Source: Neobacillus niacini NBRC 15566 (GTDB taxonomy: Bacteria > Bacillota > Bacilli > Bacillales > Cytobacillaceae). Taken from it: 64,000 bases of DNA. Below are positions 44,632 through 53,237 of the stretch, piece by piece. Under the pieces are notes generated by a model that was given only the letters and a program-made list of their open reading frames with translations, did not search any database and was not told where the DNA came from. The stretch covers positions 1-64,000 of the forward strand of contig NZ_BCVA01000017.1 in NCBI RefSeq assembly GCF_001591505.1. The letters run 5' to 3'. Each line of letters opens with the position of its first letter. Within the stretch, counting starts at the first letter, position 1. Position numbers and translations under genes: made by a program.

Positions 44632-46122
44632 TTAGCGGATTCCTTTCATTAAGCCCTGAATTTTCGGAGCTAATGCAAAAAGGATCAAACTTAAAACAAT
44701 AGCTGCTCCACCGATTACACCGAAGTAAGCCATTTCGTTTTCAGGTGTATAAAACTTAACGATTTGTGCATTTAGTGCTTGCGCTGCAGCACTTGCTAGG
44801 AACCATAAACTCATGGTTTGGGCTGAGAAGGCTGCAGGTGCTAATTTTGTTGTTGCGGATAAACCTACAGGTGAAATACATAATTCACCAAATACAACAA
44901 TTAAATAGCTTAGAACAAGCCACATTGGACTAACCAATGAATCAGTACCACCAAGGTAAGCCGGTAACAAAATCACTAGGAATGATAAACCAGCAAATAA
45001 CAAGGATAAAGAGAACTTTTGCGGTATTGTTGGCTGGCGATTTCCTAATTTAACCCATAATCCCGCAAATAAAGGTGCAAATATGATAATAAATAGCGGG
45101 TTTAATGATTGGAACCATGCTGGTGATATGTGCATGCCCATCCAATCTAATTGCGTACGCTTGTCCGCATAGCTTGCAAGGATCGTTGAGCCTTGCTCTT
45201 GAATGGACCAAAACATTACAGCTGCAATGAAAAGCGGAATATAAGCAATAATACGAGAACGTTCTACAGAAGTAGTTTTTGGACTGCGATACATAACAAC
45301 AAAATAGATAGTTGGAATGATAATGCCTAAGAATGTAACAATATTGATAAAGCTAGAGAATGTAAGAACTCCCATTGGGATTAATACTGCACAAAGGACA
45401 GCGATTATGACAACACCCAATCCAATGAATGTGAATGTTTTCGTCTTTTCCGCTTTTGAAAGTGGGTTCGGAACAGTGGTACCTGCAAGTCCGAGGTTTT
45501 TCTTTTTTGTAAGAACAAACATGACAAGACCAAGGAACATACCAACAGCAGCAATACCAAAACCTAAGTGGAAGCTATAACCCATCACACTTCCTACAAT
45601 TATCGGTGCCAAGAATCCACCCATGTTGATTCCCATATAGAAGATGGTAAAACCGGCATCACGGCGGTCGTCTGTTTCACTGTACATTTCACCAACTGCA
45701 GTTGAGACATTTGGCTTCAGCAGTCCTGTTCCAAGTACGATTAACACCATGGATACAAAGAACATGGCAACACTGCCAGGTATAGCAAGAATAATATGAC
45801 CAAACATAATCAGTATTCCACCGTAGAATACCGCTTTAGAAGTACCGAATATTCTGTCAGCCAACCATCCTCCGATAATTCCAGACATATAAACGAGTGA
45901 CCCATAAATAGACATAATGGAAAGAGCTAAGTTTTCATCGAGCCCTAATCCGCCTTTTGAGACCTCATAGTACATATAGTAGACTAGGATGGCTCTCATT
46001 CCGTAGTAAGAGAAACGCTCCCAGAATTCTGTAAAGAAAAGTGTGAATAATCCTTTTGGATGTCCGAAGAATCCTGTTTGGGGTACACTATCCACAATTT
46101 TCTGCCTATTATAATTCGACAT
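44632..46122 (-). CDS. POT-family di/tripeptide transporter (DtpT/YclF type)
   Basis: A 496-residue proton-coupled oligopeptide importer with 14 helices. The first POT signature is in helix 1-2: FFTEFWERFSYYGMRAILVY (ExxER proton motif). GGWLADRIFG and FTIFYMGINMGGFLAPI (second signature) follow. I start at ATG 46122, directly after AAAGGGAGGTAG; the frame is open 18 codons more. Length matches B. subtilis YclF. Stand-alone gene with its own promoter. Confidence 0.93.
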   Translation of the reverse strand: MSNYNRQKIVDSVPQTGFFGHPKGLFTLFFTEFWERFSYYGMRAILVYYMYYEVSKGGLGLDENLALSIMSIYGSLVYMSGIIGGWLADRIFGTSKAVFYGGILIMFGHIILAIPGSVAMFFVSMVLIVLGTGLLKPNVSTAVGEMYSETDDRRDAGFTIFYMGINMGGFLAPIIVGSVMGYSFHLGFGIAAVGMFLGLVMFVLTKKKNLGLAGTTVPNPLSKAEKTKTFTFIGLGVVIIAVLCAVLIPMGVLTFSSFINIVTFLGIIIPTIYFVVMYRSPKTTSVERSRIIAYIPLFIAAVMFWSIQEQGSTILASYADKRTQLDWMGMHISPAWFQSLNPLFIIIFAPLFAGLWVKLGNRQPTIPQKFSLSLLFAGLSFLVILLPAYLGGTDSLVSPMWLVLSYLIVVFGELCISPVGLSATTKLAPAAFSAQTMSLWFLASAAAQALNAQIVKFYTPENEMAYFGVIGGAAIVLSLILFALAPKIQGLMKGIR

Positions 46123-46146
46123 AATTCTACCTCCCTTTATTATATT

Positions 46147-46176
46147 ATAATACTTTCGACTGTTTTCAATTGTCAA
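46147..46176 (-). promoter_or_regulatory. Promoter of the POT transporter gene
   Basis: Minus strand TTGACA (46171-46176), 18 bp, TATTAT (46147-46152), about 25 bp before the start codon. Confidence 0.75.
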
Positions 46177-46343
46177 AAAATATTTTTGGTAAATAGGATT
46201 ATTATACTTAGAAACATTGTTATAACAGGGATAATGAGATTTTTAAGATAAAAAGAAAGTTTTTTTAAAATAGTAATTCTATTTTGATAAATTGAATTAT
46301 TAAAAAAACAGTTTAGTAGAAGTTTAAAAGGTTTTCGGAAAAA

Positions 46344-46386
46344 TGATATCGCTTTCACTTGTTTTTTATCTGTTTAATGATATAAT
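46344..46386 (+). promoter_or_regulatory. PTS operon promoter with upstream cre-like site
   Basis: TTGTTT (46359-46364), 16 bp, TATAAT (46381-46386). TGATATCGCTTTCA at 46344-46357 matches the cre consensus at 13 of 14 positions and touches the -35 box from upstream. Confidence 0.7.
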
Positions 46387-46410
46387 TGTACTAATTGTAA
46401 ATAGTGATCA

Positions 46411-46435
46411 CATGTTACTGACGCGATCAGGCATG
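46411..46435 (+). promoter_or_regulatory. GlcT-type ribonucleic antiterminator (RAT) target
   Basis: CATGTTACTGA-5-TCAGGCATG forms the bulged hairpin bound by antiterminators of the GlcT group and strongly resembles the B. subtilis ptsG RAT. Its 3' arm overlaps the following terminator, so the two structures exclude each other. Confidence 0.88.
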
Positions 46436-46498
46436 GTGGTAAAATAAAAGCCGGCTTTCTGCCCTTTTATTGTACCTCCATGCCTTTTTTTATTTTTT
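46430..46498 (+). terminator. Conditional terminator overlapping the RAT
   Basis: Stem of about 20 bp (GGCATGGTGGTA plus AAATAAAAG with CTTTTATT plus GTACCTCCATGCC) and a 14-base T-rich tail, just before the IIA gene. Bound antiterminator would stabilise the RAT and let transcription continue. Confidence 0.9.
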
Positions 46499-46518
46499 GA
46501 AGGGAAAGAGGTATAGAT

Positions 46519-47001
46519 ATGGTATTTAGTATCTTTAAAAAGTCAAAACTAAAAATATATGCACCGGTCACTGGAGACATTAAACCATTAGAAGAGGTTC
46601 CAGATCCGGTATTCAGCCAAAAGATGATGGGTGAAGGGATAGCAATACTTCCAAAGGAGGGAAAGGTTTATTCTCCGGTAGACGGCACGGTTATTCTCAT
46701 TGCTGCTACAAAGCATGCTGTTGGAATTCGTGCAAATGATGGGACAGAGATTCTAATCCATGTAGGGTTGGAAACGGTGTCTTTAAATGGGAAGGGGTTT
46801 AGAGTAGCAGTTAACGAAGGGGATAAGATTTCAGTTGGCCAGATGATAATGGAGGTTGATTGGGAATATATTAGTATAAATGCAAAAAGTAAGATAACAC
46901 CGATTGTTATTACAAATAGTGAAGCTGGAAATAAGCAATATACTCTCACACAGGAGAAAAATGCTGTACAGGGAAAAACGGTAATCATTTCAGGCTCCTA
47001 A
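46519..47001 (+). CDS. PTS glucose-type EIIA protein
   Basis: A 160-residue cytosolic phosphocarrier of the EIIA-Glc (Crr) fold. The phosphorylated histidine is His81 in EILIHVGLETVSLNG, and the HPr-facing HAVGIRANDGTE region precedes it. It passes phosphate from HPr to the EIIB domain of the transporter encoded 240 bp downstream. In B. subtilis this domain is fused to PtsG or other transporters; here it is a separate gene. Expression depends on the RAT/terminator just upstream. Confidence 0.93.
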   Translation: MVFSIFKKSKLKIYAPVTGDIKPLEEVPDPVFSQKMMGEGIAILPKEGKVYSPVDGTVILIAATKHAVGIRANDGTEILIHVGLETVSLNGKGFRVAVNEGDKISVGQMIMEVDWEYISINAKSKITPIVITNSEAGNKQYTLTQEKNAVQGKTVIISGS

Positions 47002-47240
47002 AATAATCTTCTATTAAAGGGGGTGGTCGAGTTAATAAAATAATATGTAAGAATCTTGTCCCGTTGCTGCATACTACTAATAAAGATTGAATTTTGTGAA
47101 TTCCATTCTGCAGGCAATTATTCTTTATTTATACAGGTTTCTCGAGCAGGAGGAAACCAATTCAATCTGGTAATTTCGGGTTTAACTGCACAAGAGGGCT
47201 AAATGTGATTGGTTTTATAAAAAGATAGGGGGAATAAACA
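47002..47240. other. Gap between EIIA and EIICB genes
   Basis: About 240 bp with no gene. It holds an unused strong ribosome-like sequence (AAGGGGGTG at about 47017) followed by only six codons, and a loose inverted repeat AAACCAAT / ATTGGTTT (about 47155 and 47208). No terminator is visible, so the two PTS genes may be one transcript. Confidence 0.4.
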
Positions 47241-48689
47241 ATGATGAAATATCTTCAAAGATTAGGCCGTTCCTTAATGCTGCCAGTAGCCGTTTTACCT
47301 GCTGCTGCGATATTGATGGGTATTGGGTACTGGATTGACCCTACGGGCTGGGGAGCAGAAAGTCCGGTTGCTGCTTTCTTAATTAAAGCAGGTGGATCCA
47401 TTATCGATAACATGGCTATCCTTTTTGCGGTTGGGGTAGCGCTGGGTATGTCCAAAGACAAAGATGGTTCAGCAGCCCTGAGCGGATTGGTCGCTTATTT
47501 GGTTATTACTACTGTGTTGTCAACAAACTCAGTGGCATTGCTTCAAGGAATTGATCCGGAATCCGTTAACGCAGCATTTGGAAAAATTGGAACGCAATTT
47601 ACAGGGATTCTTTCTGGTATTATCGCCGCAATTATGTACAATCGTTTCAGTCATGTAAAATTACCCGATGCGTTATCCTTCTTTAGTGGAAAACGTCTAG
47701 TTCCTATTATGACATCCGTAGCGATGTTAGCTGTATCATTAGTTATGTTCTTTGTTTGGCCAGTCGTTTTCTCTGGACTTGTTTCTTTTGGTAAAGGGAT
47801 TAGTGATTTAGGTGCAATCGGAGCAGGTATTTATGGTTTCTTTAACCGGTTATTAATTCCAATCGGATTACACCATGCTTTAAACTCTGTATTCTGGTTT
47901 GATGTTGCTGGTATTAATGATATTGGAAACTTCTGGTCTAGTAAGGGTGAACCAGGTATTACTGGTAGATATCAGGCTGGTTTCTTCCCAGTTATGATGT
48001 TTGGTTTACCAGCAGCTGCATTAGCAATGTACCATACTGCTAAATCATCCAAGAAAAAACAAGTGGCCGCTTTAATGATGGCCGCTGGTGTAGCTTCTTT
48101 CTTCACTGGGGTTACAGAACCTCTTGAATTTGCATTTATGTTCGCTGCTCCTGCACTTTATGTAACACATGCTGTACTAACAGGTCTTTCATTAGCCGTT
48201 GCAGCTGCGTTCCAATGGACAGCAGGATTTGGCTTTAGTGCAGGATTGGTTGACTTTGTGTTAAGCTTGAAAATTCCAATTGCAAACCAACCATATATGT
48301 TACTAGTTCAAGGTCTAGTGTTTGCAGTCATATACTATTTCTTATTCCGTTTTATCATTACAAAATTCAACTTAATGACACCTGGCCGTGAAGATGATAC
48401 GGATGAAGTATCAGAGGATGCCGAAAATGCAGGTGGTAATAAGTTCTCTGCAATGGCTGCTAAGATCTATGAAGGCTTAGGTGGAGACGCAAACGTTACA
48501 TCTGTAGATAATTGTGTAACACGCTTGCGCTTAGAGGTTAAGGATATGGATGCAGTAGATCAGAAGAAGATTAAATCTACTGGAGTACCAGGAATAAATA
48601 TTGTTGGGAAAAACAGTATTCAAGTTATCGTCGGTACAAATGTTCAATTCGTCGCTGATGAAATTGCAAAAATCCGTAAGGGAAAATAA
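47241..48689 (+). CDS. PTS EIICB transporter, N-acetylglucosamine (NagE/NagP) type
   Basis: A 482-residue membrane transporter that imports and phosphorylates a hexose. The EIIC part (about residues 1-380) contains FNRLLIPIGLHHALNSVFWF, GFFPVMMFGLPAAALAMY and FTGVTEPLEFAFMF, closer to GlcNAc transporters such as NagE than to PtsG. The EIIB domain ends the protein with phospho-Cys425 in VDNCVTRLRLEV. Glucose cannot be excluded as substrate, especially since its control elements are of the glucose type. The start ATG has GATAGGGGGAATAAAC upstream. Confidence 0.88.
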   Translation: MMKYLQRLGRSLMLPVAVLPAAAILMGIGYWIDPTGWGAESPVAAFLIKAGGSIIDNMAILFAVGVALGMSKDKDGSAALSGLVAYLVITTVLSTNSVALLQGIDPESVNAAFGKIGTQFTGILSGIIAAIMYNRFSHVKLPDALSFFSGKRLVPIMTSVAMLAVSLVMFFVWPVVFSGLVSFGKGISDLGAIGAGIYGFFNRLLIPIGLHHALNSVFWFDVAGINDIGNFWSSKGEPGITGRYQAGFFPVMMFGLPAAALAMYHTAKSSKKKQVAALMMAAGVASFFTGVTEPLEFAFMFAAPALYVTHAVLTGLSLAVAAAFQWTAGFGFSAGLVDFVLSLKIPIANQPYMLLVQGLVFAVIYYFLFRFIITKFNLMTPGREDDTDEVSEDAENAGGNKFSAMAAKIYEGLGGDANVTSVDNCVTRLRLEVKDMDAVDQKKIKSTGVPGINIVGKNSIQVIVGTNVQFVADEIAKIRKGK

Positions 48690-48697
48690 GATTGAAT

Positions 48698-48736
48698 AAA
48701 AAAACCGCTTGGACCATTTGGTTCAAGCGGTTTTTT
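48698..48736 (+). terminator. Terminator of the PTS genes
   Basis: Stem AAAAACCGCTTG-GACC / GGT-CAAGCGGTTTTTT beginning 9 bp after the EIICB stop. Confidence 0.92.
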
Positions 48737-48771
48737 CTGTTTAGCTTCCGAGACTAGGGGGTGAGGTTTTA

Positions 48772-48843
48772 TAGAAACTGTACGGTTTTTTGTATAAGCT
48801 GTATGGTCCTTTGTAGAAACTGTACGCTTTTTGGAGACGCTGT
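48772..48843. repeat. Three and a half 21-bp direct repeats
   Basis: Units start at 48772, 48793 and 48814 (TAGAAACTGTACGGTTTTTTG, with one base trimmed: AGAAACTGTACGGTTTTTTG; then ATAAGCTGTATGGTCCTTTG; then AGAAACTGTACGCTTTTTGG) plus a partial fourth (AGACGCTGT). They lie between convergent genes and do not code. Confidence 0.8.
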
Positions 48844-48847
48844 TGCC

Positions 48848-48882
48848 CCCAAGGAAAATTGAACTGCATTTTCCCTGGGCAC
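48848..48882. terminator. Hairpin downstream of the antiterminator gene
   Basis: Stem CCCAAGGAAAAT / ATTTTCCCTGGG with one mismatch, about 20 bp after the antiterminator stop on the minus strand. It lacks a clear T-run, so it may be an RNA-stabilising hairpin or a weak terminator. Confidence 0.5.
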
Positions 48883-48901
48883 CGCAATCCGGCTTTTATA
48901 T

Positions 48902-49720
48902 CTACCTATTTCTAATTCTTTCTATATGAATCGTGATATATCCGAGTTCTTGTTCAGGCAGGGTGATACCATGATTTTTGGACAGAAGCTTGGCTACTTT
49001 CATTGAAACATTGTAGGATAGTGCGAACTTTTTCTTTAACATGGCCAGCATTTCATCATCCATTATTGGCTGGGATCCATCATTTATTCTGGATAGAGCA
49101 AATCTTAAATGAGTCATTAAACGCTGATAGGATAGGTCATCTTCTTCTATTGCTATACTAAGTGTATCCTTAATTGTCTGTATCATTTCTCCAATGATAG
49201 CGGTTTGCCGTAGTGTTTGCTTCATATCACTGCTTTGGGGCTTTGAAGTATGAATGTGCAGGGCGATATAGGCTGCTTCATCCACTGGCATTTTTACACT
49301 TGTCATTTTTTCAATATGTCTAATCGCCCACATGCCAATATCAAATTCTTTTTTATAGAGGATTTTTATTTCATCAAAAAGTTTATTCTTGAGGTGAATT
49401 CCCTCTGTTGCCCTTTCAATAGCAAAAGACAAGTGATCTGTTAAACCTATATGAATATGCTCATTTAATTTCAATCCCAAATTATCTTCTGCATAAGAGA
49501 TAATCTCTTCAGAAATCGAAAAATGTTTTTCCGGAATTTGCTGCAGAAGTTGTTGGAACTTCTCATTTTCCTTCATAACAAATAGCTTTTCAATTTTACT
49601 CGGATTGATGATGTCATTCTTCCTTTTTTCATAGGCAATTCCCGCACCAATTGCTATCTTTTCTTCATTATTGTCTAAAACGACAACAGCATTGTTATTG
49701 AGGATTTTTTTTATTTTCAC
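48902..49720 (-). CDS. BglG/LicT-family transcriptional antiterminator (GlcT type)
   Basis: A 272-residue RNA-binding antiterminator. Residues 1-55 are the CAT domain (ILNNNAVVVLDNNEEKIAIG, then GIAYEKRKND), followed by two PRD domains with regulatory histidines in NEHIHIGLTDHL, RHIEKM, ALHIHTS and THLRFAL. Active protein would bind the RAT at 46411 and allow EIIA/EIICB expression; PTS phosphorylation tunes it. The gene is convergent to the PTS genes rather than upstream of them as in B. subtilis. Start is GTG after AAGGAG. Confidence 0.9.
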   Translation of the reverse strand: MKIKKILNNNAVVVLDNNEEKIAIGAGIAYEKRKNDIINPSKIEKLFVMKENEKFQQLLQQIPEKHFSISEEIISYAEDNLGLKLNEHIHIGLTDHLSFAIERATEGIHLKNKLFDEIKILYKKEFDIGMWAIRHIEKMTSVKMPVDEAAYIALHIHTSKPQSSDMKQTLRQTAIIGEMIQTIKDTLSIAIEEDDLSYQRLMTHLRFALSRINDGSQPIMDDEMLAMLKKKFALSYNVSMKVAKLLSKNHGITLPEQELGYITIHIERIRNR

Positions 49721-49864
49721 GAAACGACAGCTCCTTGTTACGCTATTACATCCATCTTACATTTTAAAGCAGAATGAATCTACCTTTAGGCTATACAAAA
49801 CTGAATAAAGGAGGTAAACTAAAAGATAATCACCAATAATACTGATGAGAAAGGTGGGTTTTAC

Positions 49865-50293
49865 TTGTCAGATAAAGTACGTTCTATCCCAAGACCACTT
49901 GTAAAAACAAACCAATGGGTGATTGTCATTAGTGCCCTTTTAACACTGGCTTTCGGTCAGGGATGGTTTTTGATTATCCCATTACTTGCAGGTATATCAG
50001 GAATTGTTTTTAAATATAATCCCGTCATGAACATTGCAAAGTATTTTCTAAAGAAAAAGCCTCATGAATATATTCCTGAGGACTGGGAACAGCAGCAATT
50101 TAATCAGAAAATAGCTGTAATTTGTTTGGCCGGCGGATTAATTAGTTTTCTGGCTGGATGGAATACAGTGGGGTATGTGTTTACAATTATGGTTGCGACT
50201 GCGGCATTTGTGGCTATCCTCGGATTTTGCATCGGCTGTTTTATTCATTATCAATGGAAGATGTTTAAATATAGAAAAGCAATTAAATCATAA
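49865..50293 (+). CDS. DUF4395 membrane protein
   Basis: A 142-residue protein with about four membrane helices in two pairs (about residues 17-45 and 85-130). The amphipathic start SIPRPLVKTNQWVIV, the loop PVMNIAKYFL and the C-terminal GFCIGCFIHYQW, with two cysteines three residues apart, fit DUF4395. The start is TTG after AAGGTGGG. Role unknown; some DUF4395 proteins are found beside thioredoxin-like genes. It is a single-gene unit closed by a strong terminator. Confidence 0.85.
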   Translation: MSDKVRSIPRPLVKTNQWVIVISALLTLAFGQGWFLIIPLLAGISGIVFKYNPVMNIAKYFLKKKPHEYIPEDWEQQQFNQKIAVICLAGGLISFLAGWNTVGYVFTIMVATAAFVAILGFCIGCFIHYQWKMFKYRKAIKS

Positions 50294-50328
50294 AAAAACT
50301 GATGCAGGCATTCTGCATCAGTTTTTTT
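50292..50328. terminator. Bidirectional terminator, DUF4395 / MFS exporter
   Basis: Perfect 16-bp stem AAAAAAACTGATGCAG / CTGCATCAGTTTTTTT with loop GCATT, directly between convergent genes. Confidence 0.95.
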
Positions 50329-50330
50329 GT

Positions 50331-51521
50331 CTATAAAGCCGCTTTTGTTTTTAGTGATCGTTTTTGCCATGTAAAGGTAATGAACAGTGTTATGATCAAT
50401 AATACAAAACCTAGTATGAATGGATAGGTAATTTTGACGTCATATAGTAAACCTGCAAGAGTTGGTCCAAGTACGTTACCAATACTCATATAAGCGTTAT
50501 TCATCCCCATTGCAAAGCCCTGTTCATTTCCTGCCAGCTTAGAAATCAATGTATTCAACACTGGGCGTAGTATAGAGGTGGAGAGGAAAATAAAAAGTGA
50601 AATGATAAAGAATAGAGAGTAACTGGAAGCGAACAGTGAAAATAAAAATCCAGCTGCAGCCACAGTGATAAAAGCATTCAATACTGATCTTTCACCATAT
50701 CGATTTACAATTCGATCAACTACAAAGAGCTGAACAATAACACTGACAACACCAGTTGCCGTAACCATTACGGCGATATCCTTCGCGGATGATTGAAATT
50801 GATTATCAAGATATAAACCTATAACCGATTCGTAGGCAATTAATCCGAAACTCATGACGAGTGTAATAATGAGTGGAATGAAATAAGGCATTTTCACTGA
50901 GCGAGCTATTTTACGAGCCATGGACTCATCAGGGAGCATTTCTGCTGATTCTCCGATAGGAGTAGTTTGACTCTCTTTTAAAAGGAGAACGGAAAACAAT
51001 ACAGAGACTAGAGAAACAAGCGCTGATATTAAAATAGGAAATTTTAATCCGAATCCTGCCAAGAATCCACCGATTCCAGGGCCGACAACAATTCCAAGAG
51101 ACATGGCAGCGGAAACTAAGCTATTCCCTTTTGCCCGTTGCTCCATCGTGGTAATGTCTGCAATATAAGCAAAAATGGCTGGAACAAGCATAGCACAGCC
51201 GATTCCACCAACTGCACGAGAGGCATAAAGTACCCAAATGGAGTTGGACGCGTAAAAAATAAACATCGACAGGGTTAAACCTGCCAGGCCGTAAATAATC
51301 ATTTTTCTCCGGCCGTATTGATCTGTCCATTTACCTGCAATTGGAGAAAAGATAAACTGTGCTCCGGCAAATATGGCGATAAACAGGCCAGCAGCTGTTC
51401 CGCCTTGATTAATGGATTCCAGATAGGCTGGTAAGATGGGAATAATGATACCAAAACTCCCAATTGCTATAAACATGTTGATCATCAACATGGTGATTTT
51501 CTTTCGTTGATCCCCCGTCAT
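50331..51521 (-). CDS. MFS multidrug exporter (NorA/Bmr/YfiS-like, DHA1)
   Basis: A 396-residue exporter with 12 helices. Motif A is visible in the helix 2-3 loop (SPIAGKWTDQYGRRKMIIYG) and antiporter motif C in SLGIVVGPGIGGFLAGFG. This combination defines the DHA1 drug/H+ antiporters. ATG 51521 follows AAAGGGGGC; seven further codons are open upstream. No regulator is adjacent. The drug range cannot be predicted. Confidence 0.9.
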   Translation of the reverse strand: MTGDQRKKITMLMINMFIAIGSFGIIIPILPAYLESINQGGTAAGLFIAIFAGAQFIFSPIAGKWTDQYGRRKMIIYGLAGLTLSMFIFYASNSIWVLYASRAVGGIGCAMLVPAIFAYIADITTMEQRAKGNSLVSAAMSLGIVVGPGIGGFLAGFGLKFPILISALVSLVSVLFSVLLLKESQTTPIGESAEMLPDESMARKIARSVKMPYFIPLIITLVMSFGLIAYESVIGLYLDNQFQSSAKDIAVMVTATGVVSVIVQLFVVDRIVNRYGERSVLNAFITVAAAGFLFSLFASSYSLFFIISLFIFLSTSILRPVLNTLISKLAGNEQGFAMGMNNAYMSIGNVLGPTLAGLLYDVKITYPFILGFVLLIITLFITFTWQKRSLKTKAAL

Positions 51522-51771
51522 CAAGAAGCCCCCTTTATACAAAGAATTACACCTATTTTTATAGTGTAAACTTTTTCACTGCTTACTATCTTATATAGCT
51601 GTACATGCTTTTGTCAAAGAGAAAGTTTATTTGAAAAAAGGGCTGTGTAAAATGAAAGCTGTTGATTTCCATGTTTTATTTTTTGATAATTCTGTACAAA
51701 CTGTTGCTAGGATTTGGTATTATTTAACTGAACAGATGTACATAGCTTCTTTATAAAAAGGAGGAAGTAAT

Positions 51772-51996
51772 ATGACAGGAACAATCGCAGTTATTATGGT
51801 ATTCTCGATTCCGATCATTGCTATTTTAACAACACATTTTCAAAAACAGAATAAAATTAAATACAAAATGATTCAAGGGGAACTTGAACTAGAGAAACTA
51901 AAACATGAAAATTATTTGATTGAAACGGAAAGAATGAGACTAGAGCTAGAACGTATGAAACTCGATAAGCCGCAAGATAAAATAAAATTAGGTTAA
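51772..51996 (+). CDS. Small membrane-anchored coiled-coil protein
   Basis: A 74-residue protein: one N-terminal membrane helix (about residues 3-20, AVIMVFSIPIIAILTTHF) and then a long charged helix with heptad-like spacing (LELEKLKHENYLIETERMRL). Strong ribosome site AAAGGAGG and a dedicated terminator support a real gene. The layout recalls PspB-type anchors of stress sensors, but I recognise no family and would not assign a function. It lies between an exporter and a potassium channel, each transcribed the other way. Confidence 0.78.
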   Translation: MTGTIAVIMVFSIPIIAILTTHFQKQNKIKYKMIQGELELEKLKHENYLIETERMRLELERMKLDKPQDKIKLG

Positions 51997-52001
51997 CTAC
52001 C

Positions 52002-52046
52002 AATAAAAAATAGGTTCTATCCAATAGATAGGACCTATTTTTTATT
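52002..52046. terminator. Bidirectional terminator, small protein / potassium channel
   Basis: Stem AATAAAAAATAGGT-CTAT / ATAG-ACCTATTTTTTATT; it reaches into the stop codon of the channel gene on the other strand. Confidence 0.88.
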
Positions 52047-53103
52047 TGGCGGGCTTGTATTCTGGATTGATCTTCGTTAGTGTCTCCTTGTCGCATATAA
52101 CAAATAGCTGGGCATCCTCGGGAATGGGCTCGTCGAGTTTTCGATTAATATGAAGATCTCCGCGGTCTGCAACGAGTGTTGCGCCTTTATTGAGCAAATC
52201 CTTAAAGGCGTCCCGATAGGTTTTCCACTCGTCCTGTTTCGATATTTCATACATAGCTTCCTCGTATTGACTGCTCATTAACTCAGAATACATATTGGTC
52301 ACTCCGTGAGAAAACAGCGAGCGAACGGCTGCGTGAGAAATCATTTCCTGTGTCGGTATAAATTCATCTACCTTCACCCGTTGGAATAAACGAATATGTT
52401 TTTGAAAGATTACTTCGGCCGTTACATGGATGGGTGTATTTAATTTCTCCTCTATTGAGGTAATGGCTGTAGCAATGAGTAATGTTTTCCCATCAACAAG
52501 TAGCGGATCCCTTGTCGCGAAGTTATCTTGCGTAATTTGATCAGCAAATATGATAACACCTTTAGCTTCCGGTAAGTTTGCTTGGTAAAGTGTTTCTTCA
52601 TCTGTTGCATCGCCGCGAACATAATACAACTGTTTTTCCACCATTGGTGCATTTTCTAGTTCATCAATGATGACAATATCAATGGTTTTATCCGATTTTA
52701 GAATTTCTTTGATGGCTAACTGTGATTTATCGCTCCATCCAATGAGAATGATATGATTTTTACCGGTATATTTCATCTTTCCACCAACTTTAAGTTTATC
52801 GAACAGATAGACCACTTTTAACATTTTACCAATAAACACACTGACTAGCCCGATTCCTGTTATATACAGAACAATCGTGAATGCTTGACCTAGCTGGGTG
52901 ACGGGAGCATAGTCACCAAATCCAACTGTAGCAAGTGTAGTTAGAACCCAATAAATAGCGGTAAGATAGGTGTCAAACGTATCTGGCTCAATATATAAGG
53001 CGATATAGGCAGCAAATAATACATATAAAGTGATTAGAGGAAAAAAGATTCTGTTTCGCAGTTTGGTTAGATAGTATAACAATTTTTTAAAGGGCATTCC
53101 CAT
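52042..53103 (-). CDS. Two-helix potassium channel with TrkA-N/RCK domain (YugO type)
   Basis: A 353-residue channel. Two membrane helices (about residues 16-36 and 75-100) flank the pore with selectivity filter TLATVGFGDYAP (GFG in place of GYG). A Rossmann-type RCK domain follows (NHIILIGWSDKSQLAIKEIL, then VIIDELENAPMV). B. subtilis YugO is the closest type and releases K+ in response to metabolic state. I start at ATG 53103 because AGGAG is spaced for it; eight more codons are open. Divergent from aroK. Confidence 0.9.
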   Translation of the reverse strand: MGMPFKKLLYYLTKLRNRIFFPLITLYVLFAAYIALYIEPDTFDTYLTAIYWVLTTLATVGFGDYAPVTQLGQAFTIVLYITGIGLVSVFIGKMLKVVYLFDKLKVGGKMKYTGKNHIILIGWSDKSQLAIKEILKSDKTIDIVIIDELENAPMVEKQLYYVRGDATDEETLYQANLPEAKGVIIFADQITQDNFATRDPLLVDGKTLLIATAITSIEEKLNTPIHVTAEVIFQKHIRLFQRVKVDEFIPTQEMISHAAVRSLFSHGVTNMYSELMSSQYEEAMYEISKQDEWKTYRDAFKDLLNKGATLVADRGDLHINRKLDEPIPEDAQLFVICDKETLTKINPEYKPAK

Positions 53104-53237
53104 AGTATCTCCTAGCTTTCCAATCACTGTTTATACTTATATTCCCAAAAAGGGATAGAAAATAACCATGATTGGTTTTATGGTTTAGAAAGCTTATAAT
53201 GGTATCAATATTATTTGTCCTTGGGAGATGGAAGACG

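Noticed and set aside
46173..46358. Leftward 61-residue frame upstream of the POT gene
   Set aside because: AT-rich, no ribosome site, and covers both promoters of the region.
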